The position numbers and the translations under genes were made by a program. Shown here one piece after another: positions 55,340-64,000 of a DNA stretch of 64,000 nucleotides (position 1 is its first letter; the number at the start of each line of letters is the position of its first letter). Source of the stretch: an uncultured Acidimicrobiales bacterium (GTDB lineage: Bacteria; Actinomycetota; Acidimicrobiia; Acidimicrobiales; SZUA-35); NCBI GenBank assembly GCA_937976305.1, contig CALJSB010000028.1:1-64000 (forward strand), in the 5' to 3' direction. The notes under the pieces are model-generated. The model was not told the origin of the DNA and searched no databases. It saw only the letters and a program-made list of their open reading frames with translations.

Positions 55340-55945
55340 CTACAACAGCCGATCGAAAACATCACTCAGCTCGCCTTCGGCAAGGTGCACCCCGCCCACG
55401 AGCGTGAGACCAAACACCACCGGTTCGCTGGCGGCCCAGGCCAGCACCTGTTCCCGCTTGTCGGGTACCGCATCCCACGCCTCACCACGCAGCCCGTCGA
55501 GAACGAGGGCGGCCAAGTGTCGGGCTGACGGTCCATCGAGATCGGCCAGCCACGGCTCGAGCCAGCGCACCAGCGGCTCATCGGTTTGGGCCAATGCTCC
55601 GAGTACTGCGCTGGCGGGTGGGGTGTCTCGACCAGGTTCGGCCTCATCAAGGGCCAACGTCGTGTGCCACCACGCATCGAGCACATCGATCACAACCTTG
55701 CGCTCCGACCCTCGCTCAACGAGAAGGGGGCGCAACCGACGAATGAGCCCGTGAGCGCCATCGCGCCCTGCCTGCCCTGAGACAGCCAGCTCCAACAGGC
55801 GGGGAGCGGCCGCAGTGAGTTCACCCGTGTCAGCTCGGGCCACCACGGCATCGGCGTCAAGATCCGGCATGAGCGACTCGCGATCACCCAACTCATCCCA
55901 CGCCACCTTCAACGCTGCATCGACCGGACTCGCCATTGTCGACAT
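55340..55945 (-). CDS. Hypothetical HEAT-like helical protein
   Basis: 201 residues from ATG 55945 (MSTMASPVDAALKVAWDEL); the track's 56560 extends over an unrelated strand. The sequence is rich in Leu/Ala/Glu and looks all-helical, resembling HEAT-type scaffold proteins, but no domain is certain. It is the first gene of a minus-strand operon with the hydrolase (3-base gap), glycosyltransferase and P1 peptidase. Divergent from the SDR gene, 69 bases away. Confidence 0.6.
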   Translation of the reverse strand: MSTMASPVDAALKVAWDELGDRESLMPDLDADAVVARADTGELTAAAPRLLELAVSGQAGRDGAHGLIRRLRPLLVERGSERKVVIDVLDAWWHTTLALDEAEPGRDTPPASAVLGALAQTDEPLVRWLEPWLADLDGPSARHLAALVLDGLRGEAWDAVPDKREQVLAWAASEPVVFGLTLVGGVHLAEGELSDVFDRLL

Positions 55946-56014
55946 TCTCTCACGTTGCGGGCTCCTCCCAACTAGATGACACTCTGGCGTCCGCATCAGA
56001 AAGAGAGCATTGCC

Positions 56015-56824
56015 ATGACGCCAACCGCAGCAGACGAGTCGGCGACCCGGGGCCGAGTGGCCGGGCGGGTCGCTCTCATCACCGGCGCGGCATCCGGTCT
56101 CGGCAAAGCCGACGCCCTTCGCTTGGCCGATGAGGGTGCCCGAGTCGTCCTCACCGACGTGAACGAGCAGGCAGGCCGAGACGTGGCAGATGCCTGCGGT
56201 GGAGAGTTCGTTCTCCAAGACGTCGCAGACGTGACCACGTGGGTGCCGCTGATCGAACACGTCGTGGACGCCTACGGAGGGCTCGACATCCTTGTCAACA
56301 ATGCGGGGATCGCGCCGATTGCCAACATCGAGACAACGACCACAGACGAGTGGCGACGAGTGATGGGTGTCCACCTCGACGGCACCTTCTTCGGATGTCG
56401 AGCGGCCATACCAGCGATGGCCAGCAGCGGTGGCGGGTCGATCATCAACATGTCCTCCATCGCGGCGCGAGTCGGCCTGTCGGAGCACCTCACCTATTCC
56501 GCGGCCAAGGGCGCCATCGCAGCAATGACGAGATCGATTGCAGTGCACTGTCGGCAACAAAAGAACCTCGTTCGCTGCAACGCGCTACAGCCCGGGAGCA
56601 TTTCGACGCCGATGGTCCACGCTGCAGTCGAAACAGTCACGGGCCTGAACATGATGGATCAGCCCGACCCTGAAGCCTTTCGCATAGCGATGGGGATCGG
56701 CGAACCGATTGACGTCGCCAACATGGTGTTGTTCTTGGCCTCCGACGAGTCCAAGCACATCAACGGCGCCGAGATCGTGATCGACAACGGCGATTCAGTG
56801 GAGTACTCGGTGAGTTCATCATGA
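56015..56824 (+). CDS. Short-chain dehydrogenase/reductase
   Basis: 269 residues from ATG 56015 (MTPTAADESATRG), behind an AAAGAGAGC site; the track's 55976 start is unlikely. The nucleotide motif is TGAASGLG, the NNAG motif DILVNNAGIAP, and the catalytic triad Ser-Tyr-Lys is in NMSSIAARV...YSAAK. The C-terminal part has GSISTPMVHAAVETVTGL, as in steroid/alcohol dehydrogenases. It is coupled to the VOC protein by an ATGA overlap. Confidence 0.9.
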   Translation: MTPTAADESATRGRVAGRVALITGAASGLGKADALRLADEGARVVLTDVNEQAGRDVADACGGEFVLQDVADVTTWVPLIEHVVDAYGGLDILVNNAGIAPIANIETTTTDEWRRVMGVHLDGTFFGCRAAIPAMASSGGGSIINMSSIAARVGLSEHLTYSAAKGAIAAMTRSIAVHCRQQKNLVRCNALQPGSISTPMVHAAVETVTGLNMMDQPDPEAFRIAMGIGEPIDVANMVLFLASDESKHINGAEIVIDNGDSVEYSVSSS

Positions 56825-57276
56825 CCATCACCGGACTCATCCACGTCAACATCAACTGCAGCGACTTCGATCGGTCACTCGCCTTCTACGAACTGCTCGG
56901 GTTTAGCAAGGCCATCGACGTGCCGCCCACGAACACCCCGGAAGTCGCTGCTGCAGTCGGCATGCCGCCATACCGGGTGAAAGGGGCCCTCCTGGCCCTC
57001 CCAACCCCGACTGGCGTCTTCATGCTCGATCTCCTTGAGTGGCAGGAACCCAACGATCTGTCGCCGCCCTATCCCCACCTCTACCACCTCGGGATTGCTC
57101 GCATCGCTCTCGCCACCGACGATCTCGATGGAGACATGGCGCGCCTCGAGAAGCACGGGGTTGTTTTTCTTTCCGAACCCGCCGCTGTCACCATCGACGA
57201 CCGACCAACGGTGCGCTTCGTGTGCTTTCGCGACCCAGACGGCACCGTGCTGGAGCTCGTCGAGCAAGTGAGCTAG
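56821..57276 (+). CDS. VOC-family (glyoxalase/dioxygenase-like) protein
   Basis: 151 residues (MTITGLIHVNINCSDFDRSLAFYELLGFS). Two betaalphabetabetabeta modules are visible, with the metal-ligand pattern HVNIN...YHLGIARIALATDD...GTVLELVE. Member proteins include glyoxalase I, extradiol dioxygenases and methylmalonyl-CoA epimerases; I cannot choose. Coupled to the SDR gene, so they act on one pathway. Its stop shares CTAG with acpS on the other strand. Confidence 0.83.
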   Translation: MTITGLIHVNINCSDFDRSLAFYELLGFSKAIDVPPTNTPEVAAAVGMPPYRVKGALLALPTPTGVFMLDLLEWQEPNDLSPPYPHLYHLGIARIALATDDLDGDMARLEKHGVVFLSEPAAVTIDDRPTVRFVCFRDPDGTVLELVEQVS

Positions 57277-57704
57277 GAGACGCTCAGCTCGGCGGTGGTG
57301 AGCACCACGGCAAGGGCGGACAGGTCGCTGTGCGACAGGGTGATGAGCCAGTTCGACACGCCGCGGGACTCGGCCAGCTTTTTGGCCCGGCCGGTCACGA
57401 TCAGCTCGGGCTGGCCAGAGTGGTGCTTGGTCACCTCAAAGTCGTGAAAGTCGGCGCCGCCGAGTCCCACCCCGAGCGCCTTCAACCCTGCCTCTTTGGC
57501 CGCAAACCGGGCGGCGAATCGTTGTGCTGCATCAGCGGCTTCCCGGCAGTAGCTCTGCTCGGCATCGGTGAAAACACGGCTGACGAAGCTCGGACGACGG
57601 GCCACGATCTGACGCATCCGGTCGACGTCGACAATGTCGGCACCAACCGACAGGATCGGCGCCCCAGCGGCCAGCCCGATCAGCGGGGTCAGGTCTGGGT
57701 CCAC
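57273..57704 (-). CDS. acpS: Holo-[acyl-carrier-protein] synthase
   Basis: AcpS transfers phosphopantetheine from CoA to acyl carrier protein. Metal and substrate motifs are SVGADIVDVDRMRQ and RFAAKEAGLKALGVG. The C-terminal SLSHSDLSALAVVL is normal for the family. 143 residues, GTG start, overlapping the giant glmS-like gene by 16 bases; this glmM-glmS-acpS order is the actinobacterial one. It converges with the VOC gene. Confidence 0.92.
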   Translation of the reverse strand: MDPDLTPLIGLAAGAPILSVGADIVDVDRMRQIVARRPSFVSRVFTDAEQSYCREAADAAQRFAARFAAKEAGLKALGVGLGGADFHDFEVTKHHSGQPELIVTGRAKKLAESRGVSNWLITLSHSDLSALAVVLTTAELSVS

Positions 57705-60700
57705 CGGGCTGCAACGTCAGAAATTGGGGCGGTGAGCAGCTCGACCGTAGACACGTCCGCCAACAGGTCTTCGCGGAACGACGGCTCGCGCTCGGTGACA
57801 ACATCGACGAGCTGGCGGTATCGGTTGCGGTAACCCTGGAGGATCGAACGAGCGGTCGGCACACCGAGATCGTCAACAAGCGAGACGTGACACAGGGTAA
57901 GACCCGTCGTTGTCCCGTCTTTCACCTCGGGAACGATCATCACGATTCGTCCGTCAGAACCAACCGTGACAATCGGTACCCGTTCGACGGCAACCCGATG
58001 CTTGTTACCTCGCAACGTCGGATCCTTGTCGGTCCGCGACCGCATGTTCGTGGCGATGCCGCCCTTGTCGGCCACGAAGATCTGTGCACCGTCGCCGACG
58101 TCTCCTTCGACCCGGTAACGGGTGAAGCCAGAGATCTCGCCAATGGCGGGTGTGATCGCCGCCAGGGTTCGCAACGTGCGGTAGGAGAGCCTGTCTCGAG
58201 GGCACCCAGTGGCCAGTACACCCTGGATGAGATCAGACTGCAGCAAACTCTCATCAGCTCGAGAGATTCCAACGGTGACGGTCTTGGCCTGGTGCTTGAT
58301 GGCATCGACTGGTCGGGTGAGCTCTTCGATCGCCAACGTCAACGCCGCGGCAAGATCCTCGACGATGACGCCAGGAGTTCCGACCTTGCCGAACTCGACT
58401 TGGTAGGACTCAAACCGGGTCGAACCGCCAGCGAATCGTAGAAGCGAAGCAACCCGTGTTGCGGTGGAGGCCTCCAAGTGTCCGTTGTACTGACCGACAC
58501 GCAACGAATCGAAGAATCGAGCCGCGTGGGTTTCGATGTTCTTGCCGAACTCAACGAACCAGTTCGGCCCGGCGGCGCCGACGTAACTCTCGATGACGGC
58601 GCGGATCTCACGAAGTGGTCGGGCCGACGCGTCGATCGACAGGGCGGCTTCGTATCCGAAGAGGTGACCGACAACGGTCGACAGCACGAACGCCAGCTGC
58701 GGGTGAGTCTCAGGAACGCCGATGACCTCGAGAGCAGAGCTGAAGCGGTTCTCCCCTTCGGTGGCGATCACAATCGGGGCTGCTTTGTGGGCCCGGAAGA
58801 TGGCAACTTCCTTCGCAACGTCGTCGGCATTGGAGCCGACAAGGCCAGCAGCGCACACCAGGATCATCGGCTCAGACGAGAGGTCGATGTGCTTTTTGTC
58901 TTCGGTCACATCGCACGCGATCGACTTGTAGCAGAGCTCAGAAAGCTTGACCCGCAGCTCACGGGCGGCCACGACATTCGGACCGTTGCCGACCATGGCC
59001 CAGTAGCGGCGGCTTTGGGCGTGTCGTTCGGCGGCCCGAGCGATCTCTTCTCGCTTGGCCAGCGTGCCTCGCATGGCATCGGGAAGATCTCGCAGCGCAG
59101 CGAGAAGTGCCTGGTTCGCCTCATGGTCCATGACGACGTTTGGCAGAACCTCGGCGACACCGATGGCCAACAGGTTGCCGGCTGCAATCTGGGCGTAGAA
59201 CGCCTTGGTGGAGGCCACGCTCATCTCAACGTCACGACCATCAGAGGTGTAGAGGACGCCATCTGACTTGTCGACGAGGTCGCTGCCCCGCCGGTTGACG
59301 ATCGCGATCACGGTGGCGCCGCGGCCGCGGATGAGATCGACGGTGCGGTTGGTGTCTGTGGTGGTACCGGACTGTGAGATTGCGACCACCAAGGTGTCGC
59401 TCATGTCATCTCGCAGATGGAACCCAGAGAGTTCGGTGGCCGTGATGGCTCGAACGTTCACTTCGGAGTTCACGAGCGCCGACTCGAAGGCAGCAGCCAC
59501 CGCTTGGCCCGCGATCGCTGCGGTGCCCTGCCCGATCACTTCGACACGACGAATCTGTCCCGACTCGAGATCCGCCCTGACTTCAGCCGTGAGCGTCTCG
59601 GAGGGGAGGCGAACATCGAGATGATCACCCTTGTTGACCAGCCGTCCACGAAGGGTCTTCGCAAACGAAACCGGTGACTCGCTGATCTCTTTGAGCAGGA
59701 AGTGCGGAGCGTCTCCGCGATCGATGTCTCGGGTGGTGACAGCGGGCGGCAGCCACTCATCTGAACCAACCGGCAGCTGCGTGCCGTCATAGGCGAAGCG
59801 GCTGACACCGGCGTCGTCACCGGCCTCGGCGCCCGAAATCCGAATGATCTGACCTTGACTGGCCACCGGATTGTCTGGATCGGCCGGCGTCTCGCCATCC
59901 ATCCGCATGTACTGCGTTGCATCTTCGACAACGCCGTAGGGCTCAGAGGCCACGACAAAGGCGTCCTCGCATCGGCCGACGAACACACCCTGGCCGCTGC
60001 CGCGAAGGCAGAGGTGAAGATCTTCCGGAGCCGACGTTGTGCTCACGCCGATGGCGACCGACCCCTCGAACTGAGCGACGGCACGCCGCACCGACTCATC
60101 GAGATCGAAACCTTCGGCGAGGCCACGGCTGACCAGCGTCGGGATCACCTTTGCGTCCGTGGTGATTTCGCCCGCGATCGAGAGCTTCTCGGCTGCGATC
60201 AGATCGGCGTAGTTGTCGACATCGCCGTTGAGCGTCGCTGTGACGTACGGACCCTGCACACCGAGCGTGCGCTCGGTCTCATCGCTATTGACCGGGTGAG
60301 CGTTCGGTTCGCTGATGATGCCGACCGAGGCCCAGCGGGTGTGGCCCAGAACGGTGATCTCTGCCTCTTCGTTTTCGAGTGCCTTGTGCAGGAGGTTGTC
60401 GGCCACGATGGCGGATCGCATGGCCGCGGTGTTGTCGCCGAGTTCGCCGATCTCCGCTGCGGCCTTGTAGACGAAGCTGAGGTAACCCTGGGGTGTCCGA
60501 ATCGCTCCGTTGGTGAACAGTCCTCCGCCGTTTCGCTCGTTGAGCAATGTGGCGATGCCGGGGCTCTCGAGATCGAGGTCGTGGTTACGCACGAGCAGAT
60601 GAAGGCCAGCCGAGTCACGACCACGCACCTCGAGGCGATCGATCGCGCTCAGAGCCTGCTGGACGCTCAGGAGCCCTGCCACTGCCGCCGAACTCGGATC

Positions 60701-61120
60701 GGGACCCGCAAGCGCCGCCACTTCACGAGCGGTCCGCAAACGGTCGCGTTCGATCGCCCACGTCGCATCCTTGGCCGCAATCAACGCCGCATTGACGGCT
60801 TCGAGATCTTCGACTCGATCACCCTCGGCTTCGAGCCATGCTTCGATCGCAGCCAAGCTCTCGTTGATCTGATCGAGTCGGCTGGTCAGCTCTGCTGGCA
60901 AGGTGGAATCGGCCAGCAAGGCAATAAGCCCGGGCTCACCACGAAGGCTCAGGTCGACATCGGCGAGCTTGTTCGCTCGCTCCAGCAGAACAGCTGAAAG
61001 CCCGGCAGATCCGGCCGTCGGGAAGTCGCGAAGCGCGTCATCGACTGCTGACAGAATCTCCGCCGTTGTTGGGGGCCGCCGAGTGGACCGGCGACGCGTG
61101 ATGGCGATGATGCCGCACAT
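57689..61120 (-). CDS. glmS: Giant glucosamine-6-phosphate synthase (GlmS-like)
   Basis: GlmS makes glucosamine-6-P from fructose-6-P and glutamine. Here the enzyme is 1,143 residues against about 610 normally. The glutaminase begins MCGII (Cys2 nucleophile), then about 140 extra residues precede RLEVRGRDSAG; GHTRWASVG, LNGDVDNY and TTDAKVI follow. PHFLLKEISESP and SQSGTTTDT mark the isomerase, and the E. coli catalytic residues Glu488, His504 and Lys603 align with Glu728 (LSELCY), His744 (EDKKH) and Lys946 (QAKTVTV). About 100 residues are inserted between the last two, and about 195 follow the normal end. It lies between glmM and acpS, where glmS is expected. Activity is inferred, not shown. 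Confidence 0.85.
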   Translation of the reverse strand: MCGIIAITRRRSTRRPPTTAEILSAVDDALRDFPTAGSAGLSAVLLERANKLADVDLSLRGEPGLIALLADSTLPAELTSRLDQINESLAAIEAWLEAEGDRVEDLEAVNAALIAAKDATWAIERDRLRTAREVAALAGPDPSSAAVAGLLSVQQALSAIDRLEVRGRDSAGLHLLVRNHDLDLESPGIATLLNERNGGGLFTNGAIRTPQGYLSFVYKAAAEIGELGDNTAAMRSAIVADNLLHKALENEEAEITVLGHTRWASVGIISEPNAHPVNSDETERTLGVQGPYVTATLNGDVDNYADLIAAEKLSIAGEITTDAKVIPTLVSRGLAEGFDLDESVRRAVAQFEGSVAIGVSTTSAPEDLHLCLRGSGQGVFVGRCEDAFVVASEPYGVVEDATQYMRMDGETPADPDNPVASQGQIIRISGAEAGDDAGVSRFAYDGTQLPVGSDEWLPPAVTTRDIDRGDAPHFLLKEISESPVSFAKTLRGRLVNKGDHLDVRLPSETLTAEVRADLESGQIRRVEVIGQGTAAIAGQAVAAAFESALVNSEVNVRAITATELSGFHLRDDMSDTLVVAISQSGTTTDTNRTVDLIRGRGATVIAIVNRRGSDLVDKSDGVLYTSDGRDVEMSVASTKAFYAQIAAGNLLAIGVAEVLPNVVMDHEANQALLAALRDLPDAMRGTLAKREEIARAAERHAQSRRYWAMVGNGPNVVAARELRVKLSELCYKSIACDVTEDKKHIDLSSEPMILVCAAGLVGSNADDVAKEVAIFRAHKAAPIVIATEGENRFSSALEVIGVPETHPQLAFVLSTVVGHLFGYEAALSIDASARPLREIRAVIESYVGAAGPNWFVEFGKNIETHAARFFDSLRVGQYNGHLEASTATRVASLLRFAGGSTRFESYQVEFGKVGTPGVIVEDLAAALTLAIEELTRPVDAIKHQAKTVTVGISRADESLLQSDLIQGVLATGCPRDRLSYRTLRTLAAITPAIGEISGFTRYRVEGDVGDGAQIFVADKGGIATNMRSRTDKDPTLRGNKHRVAVERVPIVTVGSDGRIVMIVPEVKDGTTTGLTLCHVSLVDDLGVPTARSILQGYRNRYRQLVDVVTEREPSFREDLLADVSTVELLTAPISDVAARWTQT

Positions 61121-61138
61121 GTAGTGATTGACTCCTCG

Positions 61139-62479
61139 TCAGGACTGGATCAACTCGTGAACCCGCTGGATCAGTTGATCACAGATTGCATCAGCGGTGG
61201 CGGCGTCAACGTGTTCGACCATCACGCGCATCAAGGATTCGGTGCCAGAGGCTCGGACCAAGATTCGGCCGTCGTCCCCCATTGTCTTTTCGGCCGCCTC
61301 AACATCGAGTTGAAGACGGTCGACGAGCTCAGGATCGCGCTCGGGCAAGCGCACATTCTTCAGTACTTGCGGAACGGTGGTCATCGCCGCAGCCGCAAGG
61401 TCGGCAAGCGACGAACCGGATCGCGCTACGGCATCCATCAACTGCACCCCGGCGAGGACACCGTCGCCGGTGGTGGCGAGATCGCGGCAGATCACGTGAC
61501 CCGACTGTTCGCCTCCGAGCGAGAACGGCCCGTCGTTGAGCGCTTCGAGCACGTAGCGGTCACCCACACCAGTGGTGACGACGTTGACGTCGGCCGACGC
61601 CATCGCGCGATGGAAACCCAGGTTCGACATCACTGTGACAACGACGGTGTTTGCGGCGAGGCGACCGGAGGCTTTCCAATCCAAGGCGAGCAGAGCCAAG
61701 ACATGATCGCCGTCAACGATCACTCCATTGCCATCAACCGCGATCAGCCGATCGGCGTCGCCGTCGAAGGCCAGCCCGGCGTCGGCCCCGGCGGAGATCA
61801 CGGTCTCGCAGAGGGTCTCTGGCGCTGTGGACCCAAAGCCGTCGTTGATGTTGGTTCCGTCGGGGTCAGCGCCGATCAAGGTCACCGTGGCGCCGAGCCG
61901 TTCAAACACCGGTTGGGCTACGGCGTGCGCCGAGCCGTGGGCTGCGTCGAGCACGAGATGCATGCCATTGAGAGCGCTGGGGCTGACGGAGCCAATGACC
62001 GACTCGAGCCAACCATCGCTTCCCGCACCGGTGGTGATGGCACCAACCGCTTCACCGGTCGGCCCGTCGTCGGCGCCGTCGGTGAGCAGTTCGGCAAACC
62101 GAGCCTGCACCTTGGCCTCGATCTCATCGGTGAGCTTCAGACCACCAGCAGCAAAGAGCTTGATGCCGTTGTCGCCAAAGGGATTGTGCGACGCCGAGAT
62201 CATCGCGCCGGTGGTGCTGTCGGCACCAGCGGCCCATGCCACCGTCGGCGTTGGCACGACGCCGAGGAGCTCGACGTCAACGCCGGCGGCGGTGTAACCA
62301 GCAACGAGACCAGCCTCGAGCATGTGTCCGGAACGACGAGTGTCACGGCCGATCACGGCCCGCGACCCGCCCAGCACTTCGGCGGCAGCCCGACCGAGCG
62401 CGACAGCAACCTCAGGAGTGAGCGCGACATTGGCAACACCCCGGATGCCGTCGGTACCGAAGGAGGGGATCTTGGCCAT
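61139..62479 (-). CDS. glmM: Phosphoglucosamine mutase
   Basis: GlmM isomerises glucosamine-6-P to glucosamine-1-P in UDP-GlcNAc synthesis. It starts MAKIPSFGTDGIRGVANV, has the phosphoserine loop ISASHNPFGDNGIK, the metal loop FDGDADRLIAVD, and the sugar site GGEQSGHVI; RASGTESLMRVMVE is the phosphate-binding end. 446 residues. It lies 18 bases upstream of the giant glmS-like gene, its pathway partner. Confidence 0.97.
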   Translation of the reverse strand: MAKIPSFGTDGIRGVANVALTPEVAVALGRAAAEVLGGSRAVIGRDTRRSGHMLEAGLVAGYTAAGVDVELLGVVPTPTVAWAAGADSTTGAMISASHNPFGDNGIKLFAAGGLKLTDEIEAKVQARFAELLTDGADDGPTGEAVGAITTGAGSDGWLESVIGSVSPSALNGMHLVLDAAHGSAHAVAQPVFERLGATVTLIGADPDGTNINDGFGSTAPETLCETVISAGADAGLAFDGDADRLIAVDGNGVIVDGDHVLALLALDWKASGRLAANTVVVTVMSNLGFHRAMASADVNVVTTGVGDRYVLEALNDGPFSLGGEQSGHVICRDLATTGDGVLAGVQLMDAVARSGSSLADLAAAAMTTVPQVLKNVRLPERDPELVDRLQLDVEAAEKTMGDDGRILVRASGTESLMRVMVEHVDAATADAICDQLIQRVHELIQS

Positions 62480-62497
62480 CGATGACGTTCTACCGCG

Positions 62498-62512
62498 TTC
62501 GCCGAGCGAACC
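62498..62512 (-). terminator. Small hairpin between rpsI and glmM
   Basis: GTTCGC-CGA-GCGAAC is a perfect 6-bp hairpin in the 47-base gap after rpsI. It is short, has no poly-T and is doubtful as a terminator. Confidence 0.3.
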
Positions 62513-62526
62513 GGCGGCAGAAGGGT

Positions 62527-62913
62527 TTAGCGCTTCGAGTACTGCGGAGCCTTACGAGCCTTCTTGAGGCCGTACTTCTTGGACTCCTTCTTGCGATCGT
62601 CACGAGTGAGCAGGCCTTCGGCCTTCACTGCCGGACGATGCTCTTCGTCGATCTCGACGAGGGCTCGGGCGATGCCGAGACGAAAGGCGCCAGCCTGGCC
62701 GGAGAGCCCGCCACCGTGGAGGGTGACGTCGATGTCGTAGGAACCTTCGAGGTCGGTGACCCGGAGCGGTTCGGTGATGACCTGGCGGTGCACGGCGTTC
62801 GGGAAGTACACCTCGAACTCAGAGCCGTTGGCCGTGATCTTGCCTTCACCTGGGGTCATACGGACCCGGGCAACGGCCCGCTTGCGGCGACCTGTAGCGA
62901 TTGTGGTGCTCAT
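62527..62913 (-). CDS. rpsI: 30S ribosomal protein S9
   Basis: S9 lies in the small subunit head, its C-terminal tail reaching the P-site t[48 protein letters not shown] and the conserved C-terminal YSKR identify it. Its ATG overlaps the rplM stop as ATGA. Confidence 0.98.
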   Translation of the reverse strand: MSTTIATGRRKRAVARVRMTPGEGKITANGSEFEVYFPNAVHRQVITEPLRVTDLEGSYDIDVTLHGGGLSGQAGAFRLGIARALVEIDEEHRPAVKAEGLLTRDDRKKESKKYGLKKARKAPQYSKR

Positions 62914-63365
62914 ACCTTGACCTCACGACGGGCGCCGGGACTCTCGAGTGTTTTGGGGTTCTGTGCCTGATGGGGATGCGTGGGTCCGGCGTAGACCTTC
63001 AGCTTCGTTGCCATCTGGCGGCCGAGACGATTCTTCGGCAGCATGCCGGTGATGCTCTTGCGGACGGTGTCGGCTGGACGGCGAGCCATCGAGTCGGCGT
63101 AGGTTCGCGTGGTGAGACCACCTGGGTACCCGGAGTGGGTGTGGATGAGCTTGCGCTCAGCCTTGTCTGACGTCAGCACGATCTTGGAGGCATTGATCAC
63201 GATCACGTGATCGCCCATGTCCATGTGTGGAGCGAACGTTGGCTTGTGCTTGCCCCGCAGAATGCGTGCAATTTCGGTAGCCATACGGCCAAGGGTGAGA
63301 CCTTCGGCGTCGACGACATACCAGTCGCGCACGATGTCTGCTTTTTTCGGGCTGTAGGTCTTCAC
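62910..63365 (-). CDS. rplM: 50S ribosomal protein L13
   Basis: L13 is an early-assembly protein of the large subunit. It starts at GTG 63365 ([22 protein letters not shown]), and has [26 protein letters not shown] and [25 protein letters not shown] lies upstream. rplM-rpsI is the universal order. A promoter and leader hairpin precede it. Confidence 0.98.
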   Translation of the reverse strand: MKTYSPKKADIVRDWYVVDAEGLTLGRMATEIARILRGKHKPTFAPHMDMGDHVIVINASKIVLTSDKAERKLIHTHSGYPGGLTTRTYADSMARRPADTVRKSITGMLPKNRLGRQMATKLKVYAGPTHPHQAQNPKTLESPGARREVKV

Positions 63366-63408
63366 GGGTTCCTATTTCTCGGCCACGAAAGAGGGTGACC
63401 TGTTCAGG

Positions 63409-63430
63409 GTCGGCCTGGTCACAGGCCGAC
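63409..63430 (-). promoter_or_regulatory. rplM leader hairpin
   Basis: GTCGGCCT-GTGACC-AGGCCGAC is a perfect 8-bp hairpin, just after the predicted promoter and about 45 bases before the rplM start. It may be an L13 autoregulatory leader, known for rplM in other bacteria, or only a transcript-stability structure. Confidence 0.45.
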
Positions 63431-63435
63431 TGGCA

Positions 63436-63464
63436 AGCATACGCCCGCCACGAAGCCACTCCAA
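63436..63464 (-). promoter_or_regulatory. rplM-rpsI promoter
   Basis: TTGGAG (63459-63464) and TATGCT (63436-63441), on the minus strand, are spaced by 17 bases, close to the sigma-70-type consensus. The rest of the 266-base gap up to 63631 shows no gene or other feature I recognise. Confidence 0.6.
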
Positions 63465-63631
63465 CCGGCCGTCGGACTCGATGAGGGAATCGAGCCCGAC
63501 GGCCGATCATGGCGCGAGCCTGACCGATTTCTCGGTCCGCCGAGGACTCGCATCCGCCACCACGGGACATGGCGACGATCTTGGATTCGGCGCTGCCGTT
63601 CAGCTTTCGCCAAACCCGCTGTCTGAACCAG

Positions 63632-63943
63632 CTAGTGCTGGCCTAACCCGCTCTGCTGACCTAACCCATAGTGCTGGGCCAACAAACTGCGCTCGTTGGA
63701 GGTCAACACGTGGGTTCCACTCGCCTTTGGAGCCGAACCGATCATGCGCTGGTCAAACGGGACGACCAGCTTGTTGGTCACCGTCGCGTACGACCCACGA
63801 ACCGGGACATACCTGGCAGCCCGGAATGGGCCCTTCTTGACCACCAACCACGTGGGTTTGGCATCGGTGCCTTCAAACAGCACGTCCCGGACCTTGCCGA
63901 GTGAGTTGCCGTTGGTGTCGATGACCCGACGCTCGCTGTACAC
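63632..63943 (-). CDS. PRC-barrel protein, possibly 5' truncated by window edge
   Basis: 103 residues (MYSERRVIDTNGNSLGKVRDVLFEG), matching a PRC-barrel, a small fold found in ribosome-maturation and photosynthetic proteins; here GxxLGKVRDVLF is its mark. The frame stays open upstream to the window edge (...DLPIVYSERRV), so the protein may be longer. The C terminus has a repeated GLGQ. No function claimed. Confidence 0.65.
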   Translation of the reverse strand: MYSERRVIDTNGNSLGKVRDVLFEGTDAKPTWLVVKKGPFRAARYVPVRGSYATVTNKLVVPFDQRMIGSAPKASGTHVLTSNERSLLAQHYGLGQQSGLGQH

Positions 63944-64000
63944 GATCGGCAGATCGGCCTCGTGAGTGTCTGTGTCGAGCTCGTCCGGCGCTGCCCGTTT

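Noticed and set aside
59855-60997. 380-residue plus-strand ORF across the giant glmS-like gene
   Set aside because: Antisense shadow; the minus-strand gene has conserved catalytic motifs throughout.
61124-62485. 453-residue plus-strand ORF over glmM
   Set aside because: Antisense of a gene with all GlmM motifs; coverage is nearly exact and the product is composition-biased.

Overview
The window is high-GC, gene-dense chromosomal DNA from an actinobacterium, most likely of class Acidimicrobiia (an Ilumatobacter-like lineage). That placement is inference from gene content: GuaB3 next to guaA, a groESL operon under CIRCE control, the glmM-glmS-acpS and tsaE-tsaB-rimI-tsaD neighbourhoods, a LAxTG-type sorting signal, and very long DUF11 surface proteins. 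Nearly all of it is ordinary core genome. I see no phage, insertion sequence, CRISPR array, rRNA or tRNA.

Layout. 0-5 kb: a secreted DUF4214 protein, two AhpD-like proteins divergent from a TetR regulator, and metF. 5-10 kb: purH, a cell-wall amidase, sucC-sucD. 10-15 kb: a small membrane protein with a CpdA-like phosphodiesterase, then a UvrD/PcrA helicase interrupted by a 355-residue intein. 15-27 kb: a TPR-like membrane protein and an 11.5-kb gene for a surface protein of about 3,830 residues with 27 DUF11 repeats and a C-terminal LAFTG signal. 27-35 kb: a GGDEF/EAL protein, guaA-guaB3, a NarL-type two-component pair and a sterol-desaturase-like protein. 35-44 kb: small accessory genes (YcaQ-like, NUDIX plus a 57-residue partner missing from the ORF track, GNAT proteins, a coupled lipoprotein/secreted/membrane trio, a methyltransferase, an acyl-CoA dehydrogenase). 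44-52 kb: groES-groEL with CIRCE, terC, a HAD hydrolase, and tsaE-tsaB-rimI-tsaD. 52-57 kb: a compact minus-strand operon including a homologue of the queuosine-tRNA mannosyltransferase family, then an SDR/VOC pair. 57-64 kb: acpS, a giant glmS-like gene (1,143 residues), glmM, rpsI, rplM and a PRC-barrel fragment at the edge.

How the genes relate. Purine synthesis is represented by purH, guaA and guaB3, the TCA cycle by sucCD, one-carbon metabolism by metF, cell-wall precursor synthesis by glmM and the enlarged GlmS, and tRNA t6A modification by tsaB/D/E. The most unusual items are the giant GlmS, which keeps every catalytic residue I could align but is nearly twice the usual length, the 27-repeat LAFTG protein, the helicase intein with a GIY-YIG-like insert, the QTMAN-like glycosyltransferase, and a dispersed hairpin repeat present twice in intergenic DNA.
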